A stretch of DNA of 64,000 nt, from NCBI GenBank assembly GCA_046262815.1, contig JBHELY010000013.1, positions 1 to 64,000 on the forward strand, written 5' to 3'. The translations under genes were made by a program, and so were the position numbers. Position 1 is the first letter of the stretch; every line of letters begins with the position of its first letter. Shown here piece by piece: positions 1-9,051 of the stretch. Source of the stretch: AV80 sp046262815. GTDB lineage: Bacteria > Verrucomicrobiota > Verrucomicrobiia > Chthoniobacterales > UBA10450. The notes beneath the pieces were generated by a model. It searched no databases, was not told the origin of the DNA, and saw only the letters and a list, made by a program, of their open reading frames with translations.

Positions 1-1134
1 CTCGAAGATGTCCACATGAATATCGAGGCGGCGCTGACGAAACGTATCGGTCCCGCCGTCGCGGGAAAAATTCACACCGCCCGGAGCCGAAACGATCAGG
101 TGGCGCTCGATCTCCGGCTGTTTGTGAAAACGGAGGCGGCCGAAGTTTGCGCGCGACTGCGCGAACTCCAGCGCGCTCTGCTGAATTTGGCGGAGCGCTT
201 TCAGAACACGGTCCTGCCCGGCTACACCCATCTTCAGCGCGCGCAGCCCATCGTTCTCGGTCATTATTTTCTCGCGCACATCGAAGCATTCGAGCGCGAT
301 CACGGCCGGATCATCGAGTGCGCGCGGCGGGCCGACGTTCTGCCGCTCGGCTCGGGGGCGATTGCGGGTTCGACGATAGTGCTCGACCGGGAATCGATCG
401 CGCGCGAACTCGGTTTCGCCAAGGTCAGCCAGAACAGTCTCGATGCGGTGGGCGATCGCGATTTCGTCGCGGAATTTCTCTTTGGCCTCGCCCTCATCGG
501 AATGCATCTCTCGCGGTTCAGCGAAGAGTTGATTCTCTGGAGCACCGCCGAGTTTGGCTTCATCACTTTCAGCGACGCGTTCTCGACCGGCTCGAGTTTG
601 ATGCCGCAAAAGAAAAATCCCGACATGGCTGAGCTGACCCGCGGCAAGACCGGGCGGCTTTACGGAAATTTGATCGCCATTTTGGCGACGCTGAAAGGAT
701 TGCCGGTGTCGTATCAACGCGATCTCCAGGAGGACAAGGGGCCGCTCTTCGATTCCGTCGCGACCGTGAAAGACACGTTGCATATTTTTGCCGCGATGTT
801 GCCGGAGATCACCGTTCACACGGGCCGAATGGAAAGCGCCGCCGCCGATCCGAACCTGCTCGCGACCGATCTCGCCGAATATCTGGTCAAAAAAGGAATG
901 CCGTTCCGTGAAGCCCACGAAGCGGTGGGCAAACTGGTCGCGCGCGCAATCGCGGCCAAGCGGGCGCTTAACAATATTTCCCTGCTCGAGATGCAGGAAA
1001 TCTCGCCGCTTTTCGGCGACGACGTCATGAAGGTTTTCGACGTTCGCGCTTCGTTGGCGAAGCGTACGAGCACGGGCGCGCCGTCGCCGGAAAACGTCGC
1101 CGCCCAAATCGCGCGCTGGAAAAGTCTGGTGTAG
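1..1134 (+). CDS. argH: Argininosuccinate lyase, 3' part (5' end outside window)
   Basis: This enzyme cleaves argininosuccinate to arginine and fumarate in the last step of cytoplasmic arginine synthesis. The reading frame is open from base 1, and the first codons read LEDVHMNIE, a conserved ArgH stretch before the first in-window ATG at 16, so the gene starts upstream. HTARSRNDQV follows, and the fumarase/aspartase-superfamily signature GSSLMPQKKNPD lies near 589-624. The family is usually about 460 residues, so roughly 85-90 N-terminal residues are missing. The ATG at 16 is internal. Identification is secure. Confidence 0.96.
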   Translation, partial: LEDVHMNIEAALTKRIGPAVAGKIHTARSRNDQVALDLRLFVKTEAAEVCARLRELQRALLNLAERFQNTVLPGYTHLQRAQPIVLGHYFLAHIEAFERDHGRIIECARRADVLPLGSGAIAGSTIVLDRESIARELGFAKVSQNSLDAVGDRDFVAEFLFGLALIGMHLSRFSEELILWSTAEFGFITFSDAFSTGSSLMPQKKNPDMAELTRGKTGRLYGNLIAILATLKGLPVSYQRDLQEDKGPLFDSVATVKDTLHIFAAMLPEITVHTGRMESAAADPNLLATDLAEYLVKKGMPFREAHEAVGKLVARAIAAKRALNNISLLEMQEISPLFGDDVMKVFDVRASLAKRTSTGAPSPENVAAQIARWKSLV

Positions 1135-1175
1135 AAGCATTCGCTTTTCGCGGCGCGCCCCATAACCTTCCCGGC

Positions 1176-1763
1176 GTGGAAAATGGATGGGAAATCGTTT
1201 CGGAGAAATCGTGTTTCAAAGACAAGAACGTTGAGATCGTAGAAGAGAAAGTTCGCAGTCCGGCAAAACATGAGCCGCGTTCCTGGACAGTGGCTCGACG
1301 GAAACGCGCTGTCCTCATCGCGGCGATGACGGATGAAGGGAAACTGATCCTGATTCGGCAGGAACGCATTCCGATCCGCGCCGCGATCTGGGAAGTGCCG
1401 GCCGGTCAAATCGATAACGAATCGGATACGGACGCGGACGAGATTGCCGCGGTGGCGCTAAAGGAATTGCGCGAGGAAACCGGATTCGAACTGGCTGAAG
1501 GCGGCGATCTCATTCCGCTCGGCGATTACTTTACTTCGCCCGGTTTTACCGATGAGCGCGGCTACTGTTTTCTGGCGCGGCCGGTCCGTGAATGCGCGGA
1601 AGGCCATTCGCGTGAGGAATCCGAATCGATCCTCGATTGCCGCGTCTTCAGTCCCGCGGAAATCCGCGACCTGATCGCAAGCAACGAGATCCGCGACGCA
1701 AATACGCTCGCGATTTGCTCGCGTTTGCTCGCCCGCGGTTTGCTCTCCTTCGGCAAAACCTGA
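1176..1763 (+). CDS. Nudix hydrolase, ADP-ribose pyrophosphatase-like
   Basis: A 195-residue cytoplasmic Nudix hydrolase that probably cleaves a nucleoside diphosphate sugar such as ADP-ribose. The N-terminal half has the strand-rich layout of the ADPRase group. The box is seen as PAGQI followed by KELREETGF, with the acidic metal-binding ELREE core intact and Lys in place of the usual first Arg of REUxEE. The spacing between the glycine and the ELREE core is longer than in the shortest boxes. It lies 41 bases after argH and three bases before tatC, so it may share a transcript with both. The substrate cannot be read from sequence. Confidence 0.85.
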   Translation: MENGWEIVSEKSCFKDKNVEIVEEKVRSPAKHEPRSWTVARRKRAVLIAAMTDEGKLILIRQERIPIRAAIWEVPAGQIDNESDTDADEIAAVALKELREETGFELAEGGDLIPLGDYFTSPGFTDERGYCFLARPVRECAEGHSREESESILDCRVFSPAEIRDLIASNEIRDANTLAICSRLLARGLLSFGKT

Positions 1764-1766
1764 GTC

Positions 1767-2561
1767 ATGGGTCTGCGCGACATTTTTAAATTTCGGGATT
1801 TGCCCGAAAGCGAAACGTCGAAACCGTTCCTCGAACATCTCGAGGACCTGCGTTGGACGATCGTGAAAATGTCCATCGCGCTCGTCGTCGCGATGATTCT
1901 CTGCTTCTGCTTTCGCTCGACTCTTGTTCACGTCATGCAACGGCCGTTGCGCGACGTCGACCCGACTGTCGGTGCGCTGCGCGCTCTCGCCATCACCGAT
2001 TCGTTCACCATCTCGTTCCGGCTCGCCTTTTATGCCGGCATCGTCCTCTCGTTTCCGCTTCTCCTTTATTTCCTCGCGGAATTCGTTCTGCCCGCACTCA
2101 CCGCGATGGAGAAACGTTTTCTCTTTCCGGCCATCCTCGTCAGCTCCGGGCTTTTTCTCACCGGTGTGCTGACCGCGTACTACTGGCTCCTGCCCAAAAC
2201 GATCCTGTTTTTCTTTCGCGATACGCAATCCCTCGGCTGGGCGCCGACCTGGACTGTGCAGGAATACTATTCGTTCGTCACTCGCTTCACGCTGGCATTC
2301 GGCTTGTCGTTCGAACTGCCGGTCGTGGTCCTCGCGCTGGTTCGCTTCGGCTTCATCAGTTACGAATTCATGAAGCGCACCCGCCCTTACGCGGTCGTGC
2401 TCCTGTTCATCTTCGCCACCATCATCAGCCCCACGCCGGACGTTCTCACCATGATCGCGATGGCGTTGCCGCTCTGTTTGCTTTACGAGAGCTGCATCTG
2501 GATCACCTGGTTCGTTAAGCGAAAAGAACAACGCGCCGCGATCGATCAGCGTCATGGGTAA
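1767..2561 (+). CDS. tatC: Sec-independent protein translocase TatC
   Basis: Core membrane subunit of the twin-arginine pathway, which binds RR signal peptides and exports folded proteins. The 264 residues include the N-terminal FLEHLEDLR motif (about residues 21-29), typical of the signal-peptide binding site, and about six hydrophobic segments. The C-terminal SPTPDVLTM-type stretch is also TatC-like. No tatA or tatB lies in the window. A likely client encoded here is ActB, with its SRRGFLK signal. The gene overlaps the following prepilin peptidase by 8 bases. Confidence 0.95.
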   Translation: MGLRDIFKFRDLPESETSKPFLEHLEDLRWTIVKMSIALVVAMILCFCFRSTLVHVMQRPLRDVDPTVGALRALAITDSFTISFRLAFYAGIVLSFPLLLYFLAEFVLPALTAMEKRFLFPAILVSSGLFLTGVLTAYYWLLPKTILFFFRDTQSLGWAPTWTVQEYYSFVTRFTLAFGLSFELPVVVLALVRFGFISYEFMKRTRPYAVVLLFIFATIISPTPDVLTMIAMALPLCLLYESCIWITWFVKRKEQRAAIDQRHG

Positions 2562-3654
2562 TTCGCTCGCGGTTTACCATTTCATTTTTGCGGGGTTCGC
2601 TTTCGCGCTGGGCGCAGTCGTCGGCTCGTTTCTGAACGTCTGTATTTACCGGCTGCCGCTCGATTTGTCGGTCAACAAACCGCGCCGCTCGTTTTGTCCA
2701 TCCTGCAAGGCGCAATTGACCTGGTACCAAAATATCCCGCTGCTGAGCTGGATTTTCCTGCGCGGGAAATGCGCGAGCTGCGGCGCCCGGATCGCGTTTC
2801 GATATTTCGCGGTCGAGTTGCTCACAGCGCTGTTATTTCTTTGGGTTTGGAAACTCTTCCCGTGGCCGATCGCCATCGCTTACTGGGTTTTCGTTTCCCT
2901 CCTGATCGCCGCCACCTTCATCGACTTCGAGCATTTCATTATTCCGGACGAAATCACGATTGGCGGCACCGTCGCTGGCGTCGTCGCGAGTCTGGCGGTC
3001 CCGAGATTGATGGACACCGCGCACCGCGGCCCCGCTGTCCTTGTCTCAGCGCTATCGGCTGGGCTCGGTTACGTGCTTCTCTGGATGGTGCTCGAAGCCG
3101 GGAAAAAAGTTTTCGGGAAAAAAAGAATCAAACTCGACGGACCCACATCCTTCAGTTGGACGCGCAAAGGCGACGACGCCAATTTCGTGGTCGGCGAAGA
3201 ACAGGGCTTGTGGAGCGATTACTTTTCTCGCGAAACCGACCAGCTCATTTTGCATTGCGACGAAGCGATCGTCGCGGAGCGCGATCTCGGCGCCGCCGAT
3301 CTTCGGTTCCATTACAATCGAGTGAACTTCGGCGCCGAAGAGCTCGCGCTCGACACGTTCGATCGGATCAGCGGCGTCGTCCGCGAGCTGGAAATTCCCC
3401 GCGAAGCGATGGGCCGTGGCGACCTGAAATTTCTCGCCTGCATCGGAGCATTCCTCGGCTGGCGCGCCGTCCTGTTCAGCGTGTTCGCTGGTTCGCTGGT
3501 TGGTTCGCTCGTCGGTTTGTTTACCCTCATCGTCGGCAAACGCGTCTGGTCCGCGAAGCTGCCTTTCGGTCCGTATCTCGCGCTTGGCGCACTCATCTGG
3601 ATGTTCTGCGGCGAACCACTCGTTAGGTGGTATTTCACCCTGATGAATCCTTAA
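2554..3654 (+). CDS. Prepilin peptidase (type IV leader peptidase) with an inserted domain
   Basis: Membrane aspartic protease that cleaves and usually N-methylates type IV prepilins or type II pseudopilins. The N-terminal domain has the zinc tetracysteine arrangement (C48-x2-C51, C73-x2-C76) after the GSFLNVCIYRLP motif. The catalytic aspartates are D124 in FIDFEHFIIPD and D290 in GRGDLK, a variant of the GxGD motif. Roughly 100 mostly soluble residues (about 180-285) separate the two catalytic helices, making the protein (366 aa) longer than the usual 250-290. It overlaps tatC by 8 bases, suggesting coupling. The PilT-like ATPase near the right end is a plausible functional partner. Confidence 0.9.
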   Translation: MGNSLAVYHFIFAGFAFALGAVVGSFLNVCIYRLPLDLSVNKPRRSFCPSCKAQLTWYQNIPLLSWIFLRGKCASCGARIAFRYFAVELLTALLFLWVWKLFPWPIAIAYWVFVSLLIAATFIDFEHFIIPDEITIGGTVAGVVASLAVPRLMDTAHRGPAVLVSALSAGLGYVLLWMVLEAGKKVFGKKRIKLDGPTSFSWTRKGDDANFVVGEEQGLWSDYFSRETDQLILHCDEAIVAERDLGAADLRFHYNRVNFGAEELALDTFDRISGVVRELEIPREAMGRGDLKFLACIGAFLGWRAVLFSVFAGSLVGSLVGLFTLIVGKRVWSAKLPFGPYLALGALIWMFCGEPLVRWYFTLMNP

Positions 3655-3663
3655 GGATTCATT

Positions 3664-3746
3664 CGTGCTCTTGCTCCTGCTCGTAATCGCCATCGTAATC
3701 GCGGCGGATCGAGCGTGAGCACGAGCACGATTACGATGAAGTGCTC
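3664..3746. repeat. Palindromic repeat, GTAATCGTGCTCGTGCTC family
   Basis: Imperfect inverted repeat built of short units related to CGTGCTC and CGTAATCG on the left arm and their complements on the right. It lies between two convergent genes and covers the last codons and TAA stop of the alpha-E gene. A second member is at 16288-16370. It could form a terminator-like hairpin. It matches no IS end that I recognise. Confidence 0.75.
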
Positions 3747-4696
3747 GCGCAATACGCTTCGTAAATGGCGTGATTGATTTCGGCGAGACGGTCCTGGATT
3801 TGTTCGAGATATTCGTGGAGCCCGAATTTGAAAATGTCGCCAATCGTTGCGTAATCGAGATCGTAGCGGAGCCGGCCGGATAAGCGCTCCGCTTCGTTCG
3901 CGTATTTCGTGTCGCTCGAGCCCGAGATATGGTGCAACGCCGACTCGAAGCAATCCACGCTGAATCGGATCGACCGCGGAAAGGCCGAGTGCGTGATGAT
4001 GAACTCCGCGACTTTCCACGGCGCGACCTGGCCGCAGTAAATCTTGCGGTACGCTTCCAGGGCGCTGCACGATCGCAAAACCGACATCCATTGAATCGTG
4101 TCGATGTTGCCGCCGATCTTTTCCCCGCTCGGCAAAAGGATGTGATACTTGATGTCGAGTATCCGCGAAGTGCAATCGGCGCGCTCGAGTAATTTCCCGA
4201 CCCGAATAAAGTCCCACCCTTCGCCGTGCGTCATCGTCGCGTCGGTCGTTCCCTGGTAGAGATGCGAGCCGGTGATGACGCGCTTGAAAAATTCATACGG
4301 ACTCGCGCGCACCAATTTCTTGGCGGCGTCGCTCCTCACAAACAAATAGAGCCGGTTGATCTGCTCCCACATTTCGCTCGAGATTTGTTCGCTCGTCGTC
4401 CGCGCGTTCTCGCGCGCGCGGGTGAGACACGACACGATCGAGTTCGGGTTCTTCTTTTGCAGGCTGACGAAATCGATCACCGCCCGCCCATCCGGTTTCG
4501 GGTAGAGAGACGAGAAAAGCTCGTTCTCTTCGAGCGAGCTGATCACTGGGTCCCATTGTTGTTTGGGATCGGCTTCCTGCTGGTTCGTCAAATCGAGCAA
4601 GATCTGGAGATTCACCTCGGCGATGCGGGCGTTGTTCTCCGCCCGCTCGATGTAGCGGCTCATCCAGTAGAGTGAATCGGCGACGCGGCTCAGCAT
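3731..4696 (-). CDS. Alpha-E domain protein (DUF403)
   Basis: A 321-residue, largely helical cytoplasmic protein beginning MLSRVADSLYWMSRYIERAEN, the hallmark of the alpha-E family. The family is almost always encoded beside a circularly permuted ATP-grasp ligase, as here: the ATP-grasp stop and this ATG are immediately adjacent. Such pairs are thought to act in an uncharacterised peptide-bond-forming system, often with a transglutaminase-like protein, which is not in this window. The C-terminal codons run into a palindromic repeat. Confidence 0.9.
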   Translation of the reverse strand: MLSRVADSLYWMSRYIERAENNARIAEVNLQILLDLTNQQEADPKQQWDPVISSLEENELFSSLYPKPDGRAVIDFVSLQKKNPNSIVSCLTRARENARTTSEQISSEMWEQINRLYLFVRSDAAKKLVRASPYEFFKRVITGSHLYQGTTDATMTHGEGWDFIRVGKLLERADCTSRILDIKYHILLPSGEKIGGNIDTIQWMSVLRSCSALEAYRKIYCGQVAPWKVAEFIITHSAFPRSIRFSVDCFESALHHISGSSDTKYANEAERLSGRLRYDLDYATIGDIFKFGLHEYLEQIQDRLAEINHAIYEAYCASTSS

Positions 4697-6145
4697 TTAC
4701 GCGATCCCGTTTTCGAGCACCCAGGTATCTTTGCTGCCGCCGCCCTGCGATGAATTCACGACCAGCGAACCTTTGCAGAGCGCGACCCGCGTCAGTCCTC
4801 CGGGAACGATCGTGACCTTTTCGCCGTAAAGAATGAACGGCCGCAGATCGATATGGCGCCCTTCCATGTTATCGTCGCAAAACGACGGAGCGCGGGAGAG
4901 CGGGACGACTGGCTGCGCGATGTAGTTCCTTGGATTCTTGCGGACCTTTTCCTTGAACTTCTCGCACTCCGCTTTTGTCGCCTGCGGACCGACCAGCATT
5001 CCGTAACCGCCGCTTTCGTTCACCGCTTTCACGACCAACTCCGGAATGTGTTCGAGAATGTAAGTGAGATCTTCTTTCACCGACGCGAGGTAGGTCGGCA
5101 CGTTTGGCAGGAGCGCGTCTTCGTTCAGGTAATACCGAATCATCTTCGGCACGAAATGGTAAACCGCCTTGTCGTCCGCGATCCCGGTGCCGATGGAATT
5201 GGCGAGGCTCACGTTCCCATCACGATACGCTTCCACCAACCCGGGAACGCCGAGCCCGGAATCTTTCCGGAACACCTGCGGATCGAGAAAATCGTCGTTG
5301 ATCCGCCGATAAATCACGTCCACCTGCGCGAGGCCTTTGGTCGTGCGCATGAAAACCTTCCCGCCTTGGGCGACGAGATCGCGGCCCTCGACGATCTCGA
5401 TTCCCATCGAGCGCGCGAGAAACGAGTGCTCGAAATACGCGGAATTATAAATGCCGGGCGTCAGCAGGACGATGGTTGGTTCGTGCTGCCGATGCGGCGC
5501 GACGTAACGGAGCACGTTCAACAATTCCTGGCTGTAATCTTCGACTGGCCGGACCCGATATTGCCCGAGCAAATTCGGGAACGTCCGCTTCATCGTCTGC
5601 CGGTTCTCGATCACGTAGGAAACGCCCGATGGGCAGCGCGCGTTGTCTTCGAGCACGAGATAATTTCCTTTCTCATCGCGGACGAGATCGGTCCCGCAAA
5701 TGTGGATGTAGACATTCCGGGGCACATCGAAGTGCATGAACTCCGGCCGAAAATGGGCCGCTTCCCAGACGATCTGTTTCGGGATCACGCCGTCGCGGAG
5801 AATGTTTTGTTGATGATAAATGTCGTGGAGAAAAAGATTGAGCGCGGTGATTCGCTGGACGAGTCCGCGCTCGATCTTCTCCCATTCTTCCGCCGGAATG
5901 ATTCGCGGCAGGAGGTCGAACGGGAAAATACGTTCCGTTCCCTGCTCGTCGTTGTAAACCGTGAAGGTGACTCCCTGGCTCAGGAAGGTCGAGGCCGCCA
6001 GCGCGCGCTTGCGCTCAAACTCTTCGCGATCCATTTCTTTGAAGCGCGCCAGCAATTTGCTGTAATGAGGCCGCGCCTCGCCCGAGGCGGCGAACATTTC
6101 GTCATAAAAATCTCCGGCCTGATAATCGGAGAAAAAATCACCCAT
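4697..6145 (-). CDS. Circularly permuted ATP-grasp protein (type 2)
   Basis: A 482-residue ATP-grasp protein of the circularly permuted kind. Visible motifs include NVYIHICGTDLVRDEKG with YLVLEDNARCPSGVSY, VLLTPGIYNSAYFEH, the KAVNESGGYGMLVGP nucleotide-binding stretch, and a C-terminal RPFILYG. The family is predicted to ligate amino acids or peptides with ATP, but its substrate is unknown. It is transcribed with the alpha-E gene immediately downstream. A methyltransferase diverges from it at 6180, leaving only 34 bases for both promoters. Confidence 0.9.
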   Translation of the reverse strand: MGDFFSDYQAGDFYDEMFAASGEARPHYSKLLARFKEMDREEFERKRALAASTFLSQGVTFTVYNDEQGTERIFPFDLLPRIIPAEEWEKIERGLVQRITALNLFLHDIYHQQNILRDGVIPKQIVWEAAHFRPEFMHFDVPRNVYIHICGTDLVRDEKGNYLVLEDNARCPSGVSYVIENRQTMKRTFPNLLGQYRVRPVEDYSQELLNVLRYVAPHRQHEPTIVLLTPGIYNSAYFEHSFLARSMGIEIVEGRDLVAQGGKVFMRTTKGLAQVDVIYRRINDDFLDPQVFRKDSGLGVPGLVEAYRDGNVSLANSIGTGIADDKAVYHFVPKMIRYYLNEDALLPNVPTYLASVKEDLTYILEHIPELVVKAVNESGGYGMLVGPQATKAECEKFKEKVRKNPRNYIAQPVVPLSRAPSFCDDNMEGRHIDLRPFILYGEKVTIVPGGLTRVALCKGSLVVNSSQGGGSKDTWVLENGIA

Positions 6146-6179
6146 AAATTCAGTCTGGCAGTCCGATACTGGGGAGCAA

Positions 6180-6944
6180 ATGGAATCCAGAAGAGAAAAC
6201 GCAGCCCAACATCAAAATGCGTGTGCGCGGGTCGCCCTTCAATTTCGTTCGCCCTGGTTGCGCCATTACGTCCGTGGCAAACTGCGGAGCGACCGGATTT
6301 ATTCCGCCGCTTACGACTTGTTAGGCCGCTCGGCGGAACCGATTCTCGATGTCGGGTGCGGCGTGGGATTGCTGGCGTTTTACCTGCGCGAGCGCGCCTG
6401 TGCCCAGCCGATCCTTGGTCTGGACCTGGACGCGCGCAAGATCGGTTGCGGCGCCGCGGTTGCGGCACGGTGTTATCGCGACGTCGAACTTCGCTTTCAA
6501 AATGTCGAGAAAGCGCTTCCGGATTTTCGCGGCAACGTCGCGCTCTTCGATGTGTTGCATTATCTGCCGGTGCGCGCCCAAACTTCTTTGCTCTCACAAC
6601 TGGCCCGGCGCGTTGTTCCTGGCGGCCTCCTCCTCATCCGCGATTCGATCCGCGAAATGCGCCCGCGCTATTGGATCACCTGGCTCGCCGAAAAATTTGC
6701 CCAGACGATCTCATGGAACGTCGAAGGCGCACTCCATTTTCCTTCGCGCGGCAGCATCGACGATGTTTTCGATCGGGGCGAATTCGAACGGGAAAGTCAT
6801 CCGCTCTGGGGCCGATCGCCGTTCAACAATCACATTTTCATTTTCCGGCGGAACGCGGCCCCAGTTGTTCCGCTCGCGGGATTACGCAGCGATAACTCTT
6901 TTCGGCCAGTCCGTTCAGCGTTAGCTCAAGGCATTGCGGATTGA
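6180..6944 (+). CDS. Class I SAM-dependent methyltransferase
   Basis: A 254-residue protein with the SAM-binding motif I ILDVGCGVGLLAF (about residues 55-67) and a motif II acidic loop GLDLDARKIG. The substrate is unknown. The leading PWLRHYVRGKLRSD stretch and the following LDVGCG resemble methyltransferases of aryl-polyene-type clusters, and an LpxL-like acyltransferase and halogenase-fold flavoenzyme lie nearby on the other strand. The last 107 bases overlap the 3' end of the convergent deacetylase gene, and the tail after IFIFRR is probably unstructured. An exact function is not supported. Confidence 0.75.
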   Translation: MESRRENAAQHQNACARVALQFRSPWLRHYVRGKLRSDRIYSAAYDLLGRSAEPILDVGCGVGLLAFYLRERACAQPILGLDLDARKIGCGAAVAARCYRDVELRFQNVEKALPDFRGNVALFDVLHYLPVRAQTSLLSQLARRVVPGGLLLIRDSIREMRPRYWITWLAEKFAQTISWNVEGALHFPSRGSIDDVFDRGEFERESHPLWGRSPFNNHIFIFRRNAAPVVPLAGLRSDNSFRPVRSALAQGIAD

Positions 6945-7659
6945 ATTGCGGATTTTTTTCCGCGCGCTGTCCCTCGTGGAGAAGGACGATCGCGCCCGGC
7001 TTTAGGTCGTGAACAATCCGGTTCGCCACTTTTGCTGGGTCGCGCCGGACGGTGTCGAGTCCGCGCACCGTCCAGCCGATCAACGCGAGCCGGCGCCGAT
7101 TGAGTTCCGAATGGAGAAAAACATTTTTCAAACCGGCGGGGGCGCGAAAAAAACGAGCGGGGCGATCCGGCGCGGTTCGGAGCAGTTCCGCGCAAAGATC
7201 GATTTCCGCTGCTGTTCGTCCGGGCCCGGCAATCCAAAAAGAAGCGCTCGGATGCGTGTAAGTGTGGTTCGCGATCTCGTGGCCGCGCGTGAGAATTTCA
7301 GTCACCAGGTGCGGATATTGTTCCGCGTTTTTGCCAATCAGAAAAAACGTGGCCCGCGCCTGGAAGCGATCGAGCAAATCGAGCAGCGCGGCGGTATGCG
7401 CGGGCGAGGGTCCGTCATCGATCGTCAGCCAGATTTCCGGCTCGGTTGTTTCAAACGAACGAAAGACCGGACCGAACCACTGGCAGTTTGGAACAAGCGT
7501 CCCGTAGAGCAACAGAACGTGGGAAAGAAAAATCGGCGCAAGTGCGACGGCGATATTCACTCGCGCGAGAAAAAATCCGAGAAACGGCGCGAGAAAAACG
7601 AACGCGAGAATCGCGCGGCGCGGCCCGCGTCCGTAATTATGCCCGGGCTGGATCGCCAT
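6838..7659 (-). CDS. Polysaccharide deacetylase family protein (NodB fold)
   Basis: A 273-residue carbohydrate esterase 4-type protein. One or two N-terminal hydrophobic segments (about residues 17-55) suggest a membrane anchor. The NodB motif 1 is seen as TIDDGPSPAHT (metal/catalytic Asp pair) and motif 2 as GHEIANHTYTHP (metal His pair). RFFRAPAG and LLHEG match the later motifs. It likely removes acetyl groups from an N-acetylated cell-envelope sugar polymer. It overlaps the upstream small membrane protein gene by 23 bases and the convergent methyltransferase by 107 bases. Confidence 0.88.
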   Translation of the reverse strand: MAIQPGHNYGRGPRRAILAFVFLAPFLGFFLARVNIAVALAPIFLSHVLLLYGTLVPNCQWFGPVFRSFETTEPEIWLTIDDGPSPAHTAALLDLLDRFQARATFFLIGKNAEQYPHLVTEILTRGHEIANHTYTHPSASFWIAGPGRTAAEIDLCAELLRTAPDRPARFFRAPAGLKNVFLHSELNRRRLALIGWTVRGLDTVRRDPAKVANRIVHDLKPGAIVLLHEGQRAEKNPQFNPQCLELTLNGLAEKSYRCVIPRAEQLGPRSAGK

Positions 7660-8119
7660 TGCTAAATGCCAGGATAACCGCTGCGACGAGATTGAACGCA
7701 GTTGCGATCAGCCAAATCGCGCCGAGTTCGCTGACCATCGAGTCGCGTTGCGCGAGCGCTGCGGCCATCACTGTCGCCGTCGCTGCGACGAGGACGCTTT
7801 GGCCGCGCCGCGTTGGGAGCGAACGGAAAAGATTGACGCTGTGGAGCAGTTTAAGGATCAGCGAATTGAGATACAGCATGACGAGCCAGAACAGCCAGAC
7901 GAGAAACGCGAGAGTGACGAAAAACAATGCGCGCGTCCACCAGCTCCAGGCGTCGGGAACGAAGCCCGCGAAAAACAAATAGCTGATCGCATAGATGCCG
8001 AGGCTGCCAAACCACGCTTCGGCGGCATTTCTTTCGGCGCGGGCCGCATCGCCGCCGCGCATTTTCGCGAGGAGCCGCGGGAGCGCGAAATAAAACTTCG
8101 GCGATGGTTGTTCGTTCAT
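7637..8119 (-). CDS. Hypothetical membrane protein
   Basis: A 160-residue protein beginning MNEQPSPKF. I chose this ATG because it overlaps the TGA of the upstream acyltransferase as ATGA, a sign of translational coupling; the frame is open further upstream, but that part looks like shadow sequence, very rich in Arg. It has about four hydrophobic segments (near residues 40-58, 62-85, 105-120 and 128-150), and its C-terminus overlaps the deacetylase start. No family is recognised. Its position inside a - strand operon with an acyltransferase and a deacetylase suggests an envelope role. Confidence 0.65.
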   Translation of the reverse strand: MNEQPSPKFYFALPRLLAKMRGGDAARAERNAAEAWFGSLGIYAISYLFFAGFVPDAWSWWTRALFFVTLAFLVWLFWLVMLYLNSLILKLLHSVNLFRSLPTRRGQSVLVAATATVMAAALAQRDSMVSELGAIWLIATAFNLVAAVILAFSNGDPARA

Positions 8120-9051
8120 TTTGCGAAAATCGGAGCGAACGCGAACCATTGGTCCCAATGACCGGCGATCACTTCCTCGAGCGTGCCGCACCATTCGGCG
8201 ACGCCTTTGCCGATGTCCGCTTCGCGATCGCCGGTGGATTGCACGCGAATTGGCCTCCGCACGATGATTTCGTAACGGCGGCATCCCGCGCGCGCGATGA
8301 AGAGCGGATAGATCGGCGCCTGCGCGACCAGCGAAAGGACAAACGGGCCAGTTGGCGTTTTCGTTTCGGCGCCAAATAGGCGAGATGCGACCTGAGCGAC
8401 GTCACCCTCGACGCGATCGCCCTGGATGGAGACGATTTCGCCTTCGCGCAGCGCTTTCAGCAAATCGAAGGAGAGAAGCGCGCCCGCCGTGTTGTAGTCC
8501 ACTTTTACTCCGCCCGCGCCCGCTTGTTCCAGTGATGTGTTGAGGTGTTCCGCCGTTTCCGGATGCGGCTCCGGCGCGCGCACGATGCGAATCTCGCGAT
8601 GAAATTTCTCGGCGAACAACGCCGCGCCGAGATCGTAACTTCCCATGTGGGCGGTCAACACGATCGCGCCCGGCGCGGCTCCAACTTCTTCCAGCCATTC
8701 GGCGCCGATAATTTTGTAGGAAAATTCTTCGCGAAGAATTCGGTGAATCGCCGCTTCGGAAATCGTCCAGGCAAAATTATAAAGGATGCGAAAGGCGCGC
8801 AGATAATTCATGGCGCGCGATGAACCTGGAAGCACCACGGCCAGATTCGCCACAATCGCGCGCCGCGCCGGAGCCGCGAAAAAGAAAAAGAAGAAAGTGA
8901 AAAAAGTGAGCAGGACCGGATAAAAAAAGAACGGCAGATTAACGACGGCCCAGTCGAGGTAATTTCTCCAGAAAACGCCTTTGACAGCGAAGCGGCCGAG
9001 CCGGTCTTCTGTAGCCGTCGCCTTGTGGGCGACGCCCGTCTCGGTATTCAT
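8116..9051 (-). CDS. LpxL-like lysophospholipid/lipid A acyltransferase
   Basis: An acyltransferase of the LpxL/HtrB type that transfers fatty acyl chains to a lipid or lipid-linked acceptor at the inner membrane. It has an N-terminal hydrophobic anchor and the HxxxxD catalytic motif in LTAHMGSYD, followed by a GDRVEGD-type segment. From the ATG at 9051 it is 311 aa, close to the usual size. That ATG lies inside a palindromic repeat (9009-9088), so the first 15 or so residues are repeat-derived; no better start is visible. Neighbouring flavoenzyme and methyltransferase genes recall aryl-polyene clusters, but lipid A acylation is equally possible. Confidence 0.8.
   Translation of the reverse strand: MNTETGVAHKATATEDRLGRFAVKGVFWRNYLDWAVVNLPFFFYPVLLTFFTFFFFFFAAPARRAIVANLAVVLPGSSRAMNYLRAFRILYNFAWTISEAAIHRILREEFSYKIIGAEWLEEVGAAPGAIVLTAHMGSYDLGAALFAEKFHREIRIVRAPEPHPETAEHLNTSLEQAGAGGVKVDYNTAGALLSFDLLKALREGEIVSIQGDRVEGDVAQVASRLFGAETKTPTGPFVLSLVAQAPIYPLFIARAGCRRYEIIVRRPIRVQSTGDREADIGKGVAEWCGTLEEVIAGHWDQWFAFAPIFAK

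Noticed and set aside
4853..6895. A 680-codon open frame on the + strand
   Set aside because: It is antisense to the ATP-grasp gene with clear family motifs and shows an Arg/Asp-rich composition typical of shadow frames in GC-rich DNA.
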